From: Mansonella perstans
Lineage: Eukaryota; Nematoda; Chromadorea; Rhabditida; Onchocercidae
NCBI GenBank assembly: GCA_037074765.1
Contig: JBAMDO010000502.1
Location: 1-10,666, forward strand
Reading direction: 5' to 3'
DNA length: 10,666 bases
Both the position numbers and the translations under genes were made by a program. Below the pieces are notes generated by a model. That model was not told the DNA's origin. It worked only from the letters and a program-made list of their open reading frames with translations, and made no database searches. Shown in pieces: positions 1-7,639 of this stretch (position 1 is its first letter; every line of letters starts with the position of its first letter).

Positions 1-138
1 AGAAAATACAGTAAATTCATTTATGAAACACAGAAAGACCAGCATCACGAATACTTTTTTGAGGCTTGGAAAATTTTAAAGCACTGTAAGTTTTTTAATA
101 CATTTCTATTGACTGTTTCCGTCGCGAACGCATTTCAA
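1..138 (+). CDS. Possible internal exon of a gene extending left of the window
   Basis: The plus strand is open in frame 1 from the first base for 46 codons up to a consensus splice donor (CAA|GTAAGT, GT at 139-140, phase 0). A second GTAAGT donor lies at 86-91. The residues are mixed, charged and aromatic (for example ETQKDQHHEYFFEAWK), unlike the low-complexity translations to the right, which is why I think it was coding. No family is recognised. There is no start codon, so if real it is an internal exon. The next exon is not visible; the skewed block from about 200 would sit in its intron. A chance open frame is possible. Confidence 0.35.
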
Positions 139-199
139 GTAAGTCTTTAAGTAAGTTTCCTGCACAATGAGCTATATCAAATTTTTCATTTTTTCTATT

Positions 200-2360
200 C
201 TAATCAAAGAAAACAAAAATAACAACTCTAAGCTGAAATAATCCAAAGATTTACTAATATGTAAAAACCAGCACCACTTAACTTCAGTATAACTCCCATT
301 ATATAAAAACCTAGTTCTAGATGGGGGCTTCAACATGACTTTAAGCAATCAAACATGCAAAAAATAAACATGAGACTTAACTAAAACACACATCCTTAAA
401 AAATACAAATTCAAAATATTTAAAAAAATCAAAATAAACAAAATTTGAAAAACAAAAAATAAGACTACAGAAAACCAAATAAAGTATATTTATTTAGTTT
501 TTTGAAAAACAAAGTATAAAAAAATCAGAAAACAACAAGCACTAATTTTTTCGACCTGACGACCAATGCCGAGAAAAACAGGTAATACAGTTAACTCGTA
601 AAAAACATAAGTACAAATCTTCCAGAACAAAAAACTTTAAAAAAAAAAAACACTTATAAAAAGTTAAACTAATAGTTTCAGAAACACCAATAAATCCTAG
701 AAGAAACACACTTATAAAAGACAAAAACGATTAAAGAATCAAAAAAATAAAACCAACCACATCGAGATCAATCTAAAATACCAAGAAAAGAAATTGAAAA
801 AACATAATGAAATAACAAAAAAATGAATACAAACTAAAAACATTCTCCTAATTACAAATCAGATTTTTTTAAAAAAACTAAAACAGCCTAAAAAACAGAC
901 AACAAATCAACACAAAATACTAAATGAATAAATAATTATAATACTTCAAACCGTAATTAAATCTAACCATAGAAACCAAAAAAACAAAGAACTCAACCCG
1001 ATATACATCACCATCAAACCCAAACAATGAATTAATCTTCAAAAAAGGGCAAATTATAGGATTATTAAAAAACTATCAACATTTCCAACTTCAAAAATTA
1101 AAACCACCGTTATAAACGTAAGAAATTACCGATAGCATAGCAAAATAACAATAAAAAAAAATAACCTTAGTGAAAGAAAACATTGTGAGTAGCAACAAGC
1201 AATTAAAAGGCTCCAATAACAACCATTCTCTGCAGTTACGCGAGTAAAAGAAGTTAAAATGACAGAAAGCCATACCAAGAAACAAAAATGAAAAAATGCC
1301 ACAAGAATTGACCAAAACAAAAAATTTCTGCAAAGTAAAAACTACTTTTTCACTCCTGAGAGAACACTAAATAGCAAAAATGAAAAGGAGCAGAACCACT
1401 TTAATATTTGAAACTGCAAATTTCAACTATCAAAGAACAAAAATAGTAGTCACAAATAGATCAAACAAAATATTCTTCTAACAAAATCGAACAAAATATT
1501 CTGCTAAAAAAATAAAAAGTACAAATAATAAAAATTCTTCAATCACAAAAAATCAACAAAACTGAAAAGTAACAACGAGAAACAAGGAAACAGATGAGAA
1601 AATCTCAAAATTAGTTTGGAAGACTAAAAGGAATTCATTTAAAGTAATCAATTTTTAATCGAAAATTAAAAATAATGAAAGAACTTACACTAATATTGCC
1701 AAATTCAGAAAATTATAAGGACTAAAAAAACAACTGAAGTACCAACGTAGTAATACTCGCGAAGCAAACGAAAAAAGAAAACGACGAAAAATCCAAAAAA
1801 ACAGTTAAATCCCATAATAAAAATATCAAATAAAAAAAATTAGGAATGACCTTACAAATAATATTGACATATGACTCATAAAAAATTTGCCTTTGAACTC
1901 CATTAAGAAATAACGAAAAGAATAATTAAAATAATGAATACAAATATATAAAAATAAGCAGCTAGATATTCAAAACGATTAAAAACTAAAGGAAAAGACA
2001 GTGAGCTAACAACTCACCAAGAAGTAAAAACAACAGAAAAAACCAAAAACACAAGAATAATGAAACAACTTACTGGAAAAACTAGCATCATCAAACATAC
2101 AGTGCAACACAAATCAAAGAAATCATACGACGTCAATAGCACTAGAAGAAAAACAAGGGCCAAAATAAAAACGCGATGTGAAATATTCCTTACTACAACA
2201 CTCTTTATTAAACAAAAGGTCGCACAAACAAACAACAAAAAAAACCTAGAATTGAATCAACATAGGGGCACAGAGGCATACAAGAATAGCCGCGATAATC
2301 CTGCTGACCAAGATTAATAAAAATCAAATAACTGACCAGTATAAACAACAACAAAAAAAA
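200..2360. other. 2.1-kb strand-asymmetric A-rich block without a recognisable gene
   Basis: The plus strand is strongly A-rich and T-poor throughout. Bases 421-480 contain 41 A, 9 T, 7 C and 3 G; 1801-1860 contain 34 A, 14 T, 8 C and 4 G; 2101-2160 contain 30 A, 7 T, 12 C and 11 G. The flanks lack this skew. The left edge is gradual near 190-230, while the right edge falls within about 20 bases of the broken retrotransposon. Open frames of 60 to 85 codons on both strands are what such composition gives: Phe/Leu/Val-rich on minus, Lys/Asn/Thr-rich on plus. No domain, splice structure or RNA gene was recognised. Confidence 0.8.
1465..1512. repeat. Imperfect 26-bp tandem duplication
   Basis: ACAAAATATTCTTCTAACAA begins at 1465 and a near copy, ACAAAATATTCTGCTAAAAA, begins at 1491, a 26-bp period with two differences over the first 20 bases. 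It is the clearest internal repeat I found in the A-rich block; the block is otherwise not an obvious tandem satellite. Confidence 0.6.
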
Positions 2361-2670
2361 AGTGAGCCCTATTTGTAAGAATGCCTTTCGATATCAACAG
2401 TTATCACTATCTTCATCGTTCGAAAGCGTAGTAATACAACAACTAAATCTAGTAGCACTACTGGACCCGATACAATATGTCGTTTAGGCTTTTAAATCCT
2501 TTGTGACGTGCTGAAGCGTCATATACTATTCTTAATTTGGTTGTATTTTTGCCAGGGGTTAGCACCTCATGATGTGGTAGATAATGTATAATACCAACCT
2601 CATCGTTTGGAGGTACTTTAATTATACCTGTTTGTAATTGATCTTTGATTGTTTTGTCGTATAAATGAAG
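2361..2670 (-). pseudogene. N-terminal part of reverse transcriptase, cut after motif A
   Basis: From 2670 the frame shows GIIKVPPNDEVGIIHYLPHH, then KLRIVYDASAR and SLND, the RT fingers of BEL/Pao elements, ending at a TAG at 2458. A second frame from 2467 continues with GPVVLLDL, then MKIVITVDIER, which is RT motif A with the first catalytic Asp. The sequence stops being RT-like near 2361, before the YxDD active-site block, thumb, RNase H and integrase, so no polymerase could be made. Two frame changes occur in 300 bases. Alu-like or LINE-type RT is excluded by the BEL-specific linker upstream. Confidence 0.85.
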
Positions 2671-2679
2671 CGATTGGAG

Positions 2680-2868
2680 TTATAGACGTTTAACTAGATA
2701 CTTCAAACGTCCAAGACATAATCCATAATTGTTGCTCAGCTTTTGTTTGGAGTCTTTCCACGGCCAACATACTTGGTATCTTCTATCCAGCATAATGGTG
2801 GTTTGTTCAAAATGTTTTATAGCTTGATGATCATCGTCTACAGTGGGAGATTCTTGAATGCCGATCAA
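2680..2868 (-). pseudogene. Linker immediately N-terminal to reverse transcriptase
   Basis: The frame carries ESPTVDDDHQAIKHFEQT and then RRYQVCWPWKD. The acidic stretch followed by an aromatic-plus-WPWK segment is the conserved lead-in to BEL/Pao reverse transcriptase. It ends with a stop at 2680, and the RT begins in a different frame only ten bases on. Confidence 0.7.
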
Positions 2869-3199
2869 ATTCTGAATTAAGGTTTACATTAACTGAGCAT
2901 GTTATTCCTGTGGGATAACTGTTATTCTTACAAAGTTTGTTAATATCACTACTTCCAACAATCATAGGGCCAACCTTTGATTGGACTAATATATGTCCTG
3001 ATTGTAACTCCTTGAAGTCTTGTAAATTTATAAATTTGAAGAAATAGTCCGCTCCAATCAGTATGTCGGGTTTTCCCCAATGGTTATTTAAATCATCGAA
3101 TTGAAATTCCTTTGGTATCTCAACCACCTGTAGTTCGTTTGTTAAATATTCGACTACATTAGCGCACAACGATATAACTTCGTTGTCTTCAGTTCGCAC
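2831..3199 (-). pseudogene. C-terminal protease region and linker of the BEL/Pao polyprotein
   Basis: The frame following the protease loop holds PDILIGADYFF, then SGHILVQSKVGPMIVGSS. This Leu-Ile-Gly-Ala-Asp plus 'hxxxGPMIxGxx' arrangement is typical of the segment between protease and reverse transcriptase in BEL/Pao polyproteins. It joins the preceding frame by a small shift near 3200-3215. It ends with a stop at 2831, where the next piece has already begun in an overlapping frame. Confidence 0.75.
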
Positions 3200-3201
3200 C
3201 T

Positions 3202-3534
3202 TCAGTTCCGTGTGAGAAGTGGGACCTGTATTGGTTTCTTCGTACCAAATGGAGCTATCATCATAGATTGTTTCTCTGACTCAGTTAATCTCAATTGATG
3301 AGATAATTCCTTGGAGATAAAGGACAGTTGTGAGCCTATATCAAATAATGCTAAGGCTTTTTGTTGTCTTTGGGGGTGCAAGGGATTAAAGACCTTTATC
3401 TCTTTGCATAAAAGTAAAGTTTCTCTTGTTGAGTTGTTTCTATCGTGAATGTTGAATTGTAGAGTGATGTCGAACACTCCTTTTTTCCTAAATGCGCTAT
3501 ATTTTGAAGTGGATTTGTCTTTGTTTCCACACAC
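3202..3534 (-). pseudogene. Retroviral-type aspartic protease domain with altered active site
   Basis: This frame begins inside the third gag knuckle and contains [16 protein letters not shown] at about residues 62-77, the active-site loop of a DUF1758/BEL-type pepsin-like protease that cleaves the element polyprotein. The usual catalytic triplet is Asp-Thr-Gly; here it is Asp-Ile-Gly, and Thr to Ile needs one C-to-T change. The catalytic Asp, near base 3342, is kept. The frame ends at a TGA near 3202, and the C-terminal half of the region continues in another frame. Confidence 0.8.
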
Positions 3535-3541
3535 AGCACTG

Positions 3542-4843
3542 TTATGCGGGTGCTTTGCAGTGGAAGCATTGTTTCTTCACTTTACATCCTTCTCCTTTAT
3601 GACTGTCTTTGAAACAGACTGCGCAATTTTTCAGCATCTTGAGGCGATTCATTCGTTTTAGCAGTAGGATAGACATCGCAATCGCTATCCAAGTGGTCAC
3701 CAGTGCAAAATGTGCATGGTCTCCTTTTAGTTGTTTTAGGTTGTGGCAATTTTTGATTAGTTCGTATTGTCGATAATGCTGAAGTTCCTCCAGGGTTGTA
3801 TCTTTGCTTTTGCCCAGATTTGGTAATTGTAGGTTTGTTGTCAGCACGGGTGAATGAACTCTGACTATCCTTTACTTGTTGATTCACCTTAACCAGCTTT
3901 AACAAGAAATCTCCTAGTTTCGAAATTGACCAAGGCATGTCTAATGTTTTCTGAGTACATACCTTGTTCAAAAATCCATGATGGCAGCTTGCTTTCTATC
4001 ATAGTTTCGATACTTGAATGCTCCAGGTTTTCTCCTAAAGCTTCCAGTTGGCATAACACTCGTTCGATATTTTCTTATCACTTCTTTTGATGGATTGAAG
4101 TTCGTTGTATAATATCGTCGATATTGTCGAGGGTTCGCCATATTTGTCTTTGAGCATTCGTCTAATTACTTTATAATTTTCTGGTGCTATGTCATATCCT
4201 GACACTGCTTGTAAAGCATTACCTTTAAGACACGAATACAAGTAATTTAATTTCTGGATTTCGGGAATTGCTTGTGAATGAACTGCTGCATTGAAGCTGC
4301 TCCAGAATTGTCGCCATTGTCTCACCATTGAAGGTAAGTAGGGATGATTGAGGAAGATTAACAGTAAGGTTTGAAGGAGGAATTAATTTTGTCTGTTCAT
4401 TACTTTTTCCTTTTAATAGCTGTTCCAGTTTCTGCTCGGCTTCCTCCTTATACGTTGTTAGCGTTATCAGTGCTTCTTTCCCTTCATGCATTAATTGAAA
4501 TAATTCATGTTCACCCTCCGTGATTGATTCGTATTTTTTCTTTTCTTCTTCCTTCCTTTTCATTACGGTGATTGTTTGAATATATTTGAGCCATGTGTCT
4601 TGAAGCGACTTGACACATAACTGGACTCTGTCGATAACTGGATAATTACATAACTGGACTCTTCCTCAACGTTGTATAAAAATTCCCCTGTTGTTCTATT
4701 GACGCGTTTGGATCCGGAGATTTAAAGTCCAGGGAATTTATTTCTTGAAAAAGAAAGATAACCTGGTTTTTGCTGGTTGAATATTGGCTGTAATGGTGCT
4801 TGACATCATGCACCTCACCTTGGGCACCAAAAATCGTTGTCAT
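3542..4843 (-). pseudogene. gag-like region of the BEL/Pao element, frameshifted
   Basis: Coding similarity is spread over several overlapping frames. Bases 4843-4646 give an N-terminal segment ending in TAA. Bases 4563-4225 give a Lys/Glu-rich stretch that looks coiled-coil, followed by a Pro/Leu-rich segment ending in FNGE. Bases 4328-4035 carry the retroelement gag core (FWSSFNAAVH, then YSCLKGNALQAVSGYD and LKDKYGEP). The C-terminus has zinc knuckles: C-x2-C-x3-H-x4-C at residues 86-98 of the 3971-3597 frame, C-x2-C-x4-H-x4-C at residues 75-88 of the 3847-3542 frame, then a third beginning CFHC whose His and last Cys fall in another frame. The knuckles would bind element RNA during particle assembly. 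The frame changes mark it as dead. Confidence 0.8.
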
Positions 4844-4930
4844 GAATTTCTTGTGAGGTCAATTGGTAGCCAATATTATCCAACATTTAGACCAGGGATT
4901 GTTGTTATTCTGTCGACCACGCGATGTCGA

Positions 4931-4995
4931 GTTGAGTTGACTTGTGTTGTGTTGAGTTGTGTTGTGCTGTGTTGAGTTGTGTTGTGTTGAGTTGT
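4931..4995. repeat. Pentanucleotide microsatellite (GTTGA/GTTGT)13
   Basis: Thirteen consecutive 5-bp units in register: mostly GTTGT and GTTGA, with CTTGT and GCTGT as single-base variants. It lies within the LTR, just upstream of its CAACA end in element sense. The unit resembles the LTR terminal sequence (TGTTG/CAACA). Confidence 0.9.
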
Positions 4996-5070
4996 GTACG
5001 CACCTAAAACTTGGGTAATTAAACCTCAAGCTTGAGTAATTAAATCTTTATCAAAAACATTAACTAACGC

Positions 5071-5130
5071 GAACGTAAATTAGAATTAACATAACGATGC
5101 TAACGTGAATTAGAATTAATGTAACAATGC
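5071..5130. repeat. 30-bp tandem repeat, two copies, inside the LTR
   Basis: Bases 5071-5100 and 5101-5130 align without gaps at 25 of 30 positions. Four of the five differences are transitions (C/T or A/G). Both copies contain TTAGAATTAA. Just upstream, at about 5008-5043, a shorter pair of the form CTTGRGTAATTAAA also repeats. Confidence 0.75.
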
Positions 5131-5268
5131 GAAATACAACGATAACACGAAAATCGCGACGCAAATCGAATAAGAAAAAAATTAATACAATAAAAAGGAG
5201 GGCGAATTGATGCCAACCACTCGCTGAGATGAAGAAAGCAATTAATGGTACTTGTGGAAAATTGACAG

Positions 5269-5276
5269 CTTATATA
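5269..5276 (-). promoter_or_regulatory. TATA box of the LTR promoter
   Basis: TATATAAG on the minus strand, inside the LTR and about 425 bases upstream of the gag-like start. The position suits a U3/R junction with transcription starting roughly 25-30 bases downstream, near 5240. This is inferred from motif and position only. Confidence 0.5.
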
Positions 5277-5491
5277 GGGAGAGAAGATGAGGGGATTAAT
5301 GGTTTAATACAATGGACCAAAGATCACAATGGTAGAAGAGGAAGGATAGATTAAGAGAAGACATTAGTTCAGATAATGCCAAAGAAGCATGGGAAGGTTG
5401 AATTACAAAGGTTGAACGGCATAGAATGCTGTTAACATTCATTTATAATTTGTTCAATGGGATTGCTGGAAATTTCGCGACATGTGCAACA

Positions 5492-5735
5492 TATTAGTTT
5501 CAAGTTAATTTAATTATATTTTAAAATATATAATTTGAAGTTTCGTAAATACTATAAAATAGAGTACAGTTATTATCTCGCTGTATTTGGCGTGGGTGTT
5601 TTGGGACCAGATATTAGTTTAGTTTTGTCTATAAATATAGGTAGAATTTATTTTTTATCCATTTGTTTTGTTCCATTCTTTTGCTGTTCCTAAATGTTTT
5701 ATTAGATGGGCGCTTTAAATGGTCTTTTAATTGTA
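5492..5735. other. AT-rich flank of the LTR, no gene seen
   Basis: Sequence beyond the outer LTR end, starting TATTAG, with several runs of A and T and no coding-like frame or splice structure. A target-site duplication cannot be tested because the other end of the element is missing. Confidence 0.6.
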
Positions 5736-5738
5736 CGA

Positions 5739-5949
5739 AAAAAGTTGCTCAAAACTTCAAGCATTAAAGTAAAAAACAAGCGTTTATGATATTTAAAAAA
5801 AAAAAAAAATTTTATTAAATTTAGAATTCGATTTACAAAATTTTATCAAAGATAGTGGAAAATATGATGTTTACTTGCAAATTACCTTAAGGCACCAATT
5901 ATGATTTTGAGGCCAGCGATACGTTGTTGAAGTTTTTGAGCAACTTTTT
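5739..5949. repeat. Inverted partial duplication with an A15 tract
   Basis: AAAAAGTTGCTCAAAA occurs exactly at 5739-5754 on plus and 5949-5934 on minus, a 16-bp perfect inverted pair 179 bp apart. Similarity continues on both sides of a gap: CTTCAA, then TTAAAGTAAAAAACAAG on the plus copy against TTAAGGTAATTTGCAAG on the minus copy, and finally a CATATTT-like end. The plus copy lacks about 35 bases of the minus copy and ends in A15 (5795-5809). The minus copy is the last exon of the collagen-linked relic. Confidence 0.6.
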
Positions 5950-6218
5950 GCTCACAAATCAAAAAAAGAGAACAGATATCATTGAAAGCATCACTGTTTC
6001 ATTAAAATATTTCATTGCTTGTTATTTTTTAACCTGTTTCTCCAGGTGGTCCGATTAGTCCTCGTATTCCTTCCATACCTTGTAACTCTCATTTCTATAG
6101 GTTCTTTTATTCTTTCAAGACTTTTTGGTCCTTGTGATCCCGGAACTCTAATATTTCCTGGTGGACCATTTGGATCTAGATCTCCTGTCGCCTGGTAGTC
6201 CGTCCCATCCTACTCGCC
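5882..6218 (-). pseudogene. Collagen (Gly-X-Y) gene relic with a 40-nt intron
   Basis: An exon-like segment begins after TTTTCAG (AG at 6220-6219) and reads G-R-V-G-W-D-G-L-P-G-D, then in a second frame G-D-L-x-P-N-G-P-P-G-N-I-x-V-P-G-S-Q-G-P-K, then in a third frame (from 6079) G-M-E-G-I-R-G-L-I-G-P-P-G-E-T-G. The triplet glycine spacing is diagnostic of collagen triple helix. Between the second and third parts the glycine positions hold Ser, Arg, Glu and Glu. A 40-nt intron (GTTAAA...ACAG, 6033-5994) leads to an exon with frame SDAFNDICSLF...LKIIIGALR, stop at 5884-5882, or a donor AAG|GTAATT. Joining the two exons is off frame by one base. Cuticle collagens are the likely source if this is a nematode. 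Two frame changes and lost glycines mark it as dead. Confidence 0.6.
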
Positions 6219-6449
6219 CTGAAAATTTTTGTTCCTTCTCGCTATTGTGAATCACAAGTCTGGTGGAAAATGTGCAAATATTTGGAAGCGGAGTTTTGAT
6301 GAGCGGACGAAATATCTTTTTAATTTCAACTTCATCAAATACAACGACATTTCCAATACGACTTCAAGACGGTGTGCTTCTCAGTGAACTTCCACTTACT
6401 CCACTTCATCCTCGATGATTTTGCGCTAGATTTGTGAAATCTGGGAATT

Positions 6450-7155
6450 ATGTTGCCGGTTTTTTCTTGTCCTCATTGTAAGATAATTCATTCAGATACA
6501 GAAAACCATACATTGCTAAAATGGCACGATGCAAAATTTGCAAGAATCGTTTTACTGAAAAAAATTTATGTGAACGACATCTGCGAGACTAGCATTATAC
6601 CGAATATTTGGCATATCTGATACAACAGGAAGAGGGCATTGCTGAGCAAAGGTTGTTGAATTTTGAGGATTTCTGGTAAATTATGGCAGCGTTCAGGTTT
6701 TGGCTGATTGAAATACAAATGGGAACCAGCAGGTTTTTTTTCTTTAACTTAGTTTAAAATTTTTTTAATTTAGTTTAGAATTTCAGGCAGGCCAAGCTTG
6801 AAGCACATTGAACTGAGGAACTTGCAACGGGAGGTTGCATCCCACCAGAACACGAGATAAATGCGGATTCTTATAAAGTTGTTGACAAGTAAGACAATGA
6901 TTTTGTAATGATATTCCTGGGAGTTTACGATTAATAATATTTGCTTCAAGTATTTGTCCTTCATCTTTTTCTTTTCAATTTTTTACTTTTCCTACATAAC
7001 GCTCGAGTTTCCCAGACGCTTTTACAATTCCTTTATCTGGTGAATTAAGCGGTGGTATTCCAGCAAGCTTCGATCGACCTGATGATTTCTTGCGTAACCA
7101 AGATGTTCCTATAAGAAAAAAGTGCGAGCATCGACATCATTGTTTTTTTTACTGA
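6450..7155 (+). pseudogene. Zinc-finger gene relic, three exons in a conserved frame
   Basis: The ATG at 6450 opens a 56-codon frame with Cys-Pro-His-Cys (6468-6479) and a following His pair, a degenerate C2H2 finger. A frame change near 6520-6530 leads to MARCKICKNRF...CERHLRD, a TAG at 6590, then HYTEYLAYLIQQEEG. That is a C-x2-C-x12-H-x4-H finger with the stop between the two His. Exon 1 ends FEDF+TG at 6675|GTAAAT. The intron of 111 nt ends TTTCAG at 6786, and G completes Trp. Exon 2 reads QAKLEAH, TGA at 6809, then TEELATGGCIPPEHEI and ends GAC-AA at 6888|GTAAGA. After a 119-nt intron, T at 7008 completes Asn and exon 3 reads FPDAFTIPLSGELSGGIPAS, ending at TGA 7153. C2H2 proteins usually bind DNA or RNA; the family here is not recognised. 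One frameshift and two stops mark decay. Confidence 0.55.
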
Positions 7156-7248
7156 TTTTTTGAACTGTCTAATTTAAGCACTTAAAGTTAAAATTGGCTG
7201 GCAAGTCTTTTCCAGGTTTTTCCGCAATGTCCGTTTTAAACGGTTTAG

Positions 7249-7407
7249 GAAAGAAACCGCATTATGTTTCTTCCAAGAGCATTTTGTAAAAAAAAGCATC
7301 CAGAAACTGTTGATTTCGTTCAGTTTTTGCGTTGTTTCAAAGCAATTAAAAAGAAAAACGAAATGTCAGCCATCAATGTGACATCATCAGTCGTACATTT
7401 TGATTAG
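7249..7407 (+). pseudogene. 53-codon coding-like block, possibly the C-terminal part of a MULE-type transposase
   Basis: The frame is open from 7249 to a TAG at 7405, with an internal ATG at 7264. It reads FCKKKHPETVDFVQFLRCFK, then Lys/Glu-rich sequence. A basic stretch, His-Pro, an amphipathic hydrophobic helix and a charged segment are arranged as in the region after the 'NNxxEGxHxR' block of Mutator-like transposases. The sequence just upstream (NGL, then E-R-N-R in two frames) faintly resembles that block, but I cannot exclude that this is simply another exon of the zinc-finger relic. Overlapping frames here also stay open for 35 to 60 codons, which lowers confidence. Confidence 0.3.
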
Positions 7408-7423
7408 AGTATCCTTTTCTTAG

Positions 7424-7464
7424 GCTTTACACAGCTAAGCGAGTTTCATCTGCCCGGATTTAAA
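7424..7464 (+). other. 41-nt exon-like segment with consensus splice sites
   Basis: The segment is bounded by CTTTTCTTAG| at 7423 and |GTAAGA at 7465. One frame is open and reads FTQLSEFHLPGFK. The downstream acceptor would be the pyrimidine-rich CTTCTCCTTCTCCTAG, giving an intron of only 28 nt, or 33 nt if the next AG is used. After it, a frame reading LMAPSFHEHTLSEVLVEICR is open until TGA, and another from about 7556 reads SVEYETHQQHSLQPTSVHNK to a TAA at 7619. I cannot join these into one frame, consistent with decay or a wrong model. Confidence 0.3.
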
Positions 7465-7614
7465 GTAAGAATTTTCCTTCTCCTTCTCCTAGAATAGTCA
7501 CTCAAAGGCTAATGGCTCCATCCTTTCATGAACACACTTTGTCTGAGGTTTTAGTTGAAATCTGTCGAGTATGAGACCCACCAACAGCATAGCTTACAGC
7601 CTACCAGTGTTCAT

Positions 7615-7628
7615 AATAAATAAATAAA
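7615..7628 (+). terminator. Overlapping AATAAA polyadenylation signals
   Basis: AATAAATAAATAAA gives three overlapping AATAAA hexamers at 7615, 7619 and 7623. They coincide with and follow the last stop (TAA within the same run) of the plus-strand exon-like sequence. This is the plausible 3' end of the plus-strand relic. Confidence 0.45.
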
Positions 7629-7639
7629 CGAGGAGAAAA

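Larger units (their letters stand above)
2361..5491 (-). mobile_element. Truncated, decayed BEL/Pao LTR retrotransposon
   Basis: In element order on the minus strand: a 592-bp LTR (5491-4900), a short untranslated leader, a gag-like region with Cys/His knuckles, an aspartic protease domain with its C-terminal region, a linker, and the N-terminal part of reverse transcriptase. This gag-PR-RT order, the DUF1758-like protease and the RT-proximal block around WPWK are features of the BEL/Pao superfamily. RNase H, integrase and the 3' LTR are missing because the element stops near 2361, just past RT motif A. At least five frame changes and several stops break the coding region, so this copy cannot make its own proteins. 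Any intact relatives elsewhere in the genome cannot be judged from here. Confidence 0.88.
4900..5491 (-). repeat. 5' LTR of the BEL/Pao element
   Basis: On the minus strand the LTR starts TGTTGCACATGTCGCG (from 5491) and ends AACAACA (at 4900), giving a perfect 5-bp inverted terminal pair TGTTG/CAACA as expected of LTRs. It contains a TATA box at 5269-5276, a 30-bp tandem repeat and a pentamer microsatellite near its 3' end. The gag-like frame starts 57 bases downstream. A possible primer-binding site starting TGG lies at 4894-4880, five bases inside the LTR end, but I cannot match it to a tRNA. Without the partner LTR the ends rest only on the terminal motif and position. Confidence 0.65.

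Noticed and set aside
2060..2317. 85-codon Lys/Thr/Asn-rich plus-strand open frame.
   Set aside because: Composition follows the A-rich block, no domain is visible, and an open frame of this length somewhere in 2 kb of such sequence is not surprising.
200..2360. Mitochondrial insertion (NUMT): minus-strand frames such as 2014-2238 are Phe/Leu/Val-rich and run on if TGA is read as Trp.
   Set aside because: T-rich DNA yields hydrophobic frames with few stops by composition alone, and I could not recognise any mitochondrial protein, rRNA or tRNA in them. A BLAST search against nematode mitochondrial genomes would settle it.
3449..3661. 70-codon plus-strand frame, and a 63-codon one at 4784-4975.
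   Set aside because: Both are antisense shadows of the retrotransposon (gag/protease and LTR/leader); the minus-strand frames match known element domains.
6220..6363. Open minus-strand frame running into the collagen sequence (RIGNVVVFDEVEIKK).
   Set aside because: A TTTTCAG acceptor sits right at the collagen start and a GTAAGT donor at 6399, so this is more likely intron; it is open but has no Gly-X-Y pattern.
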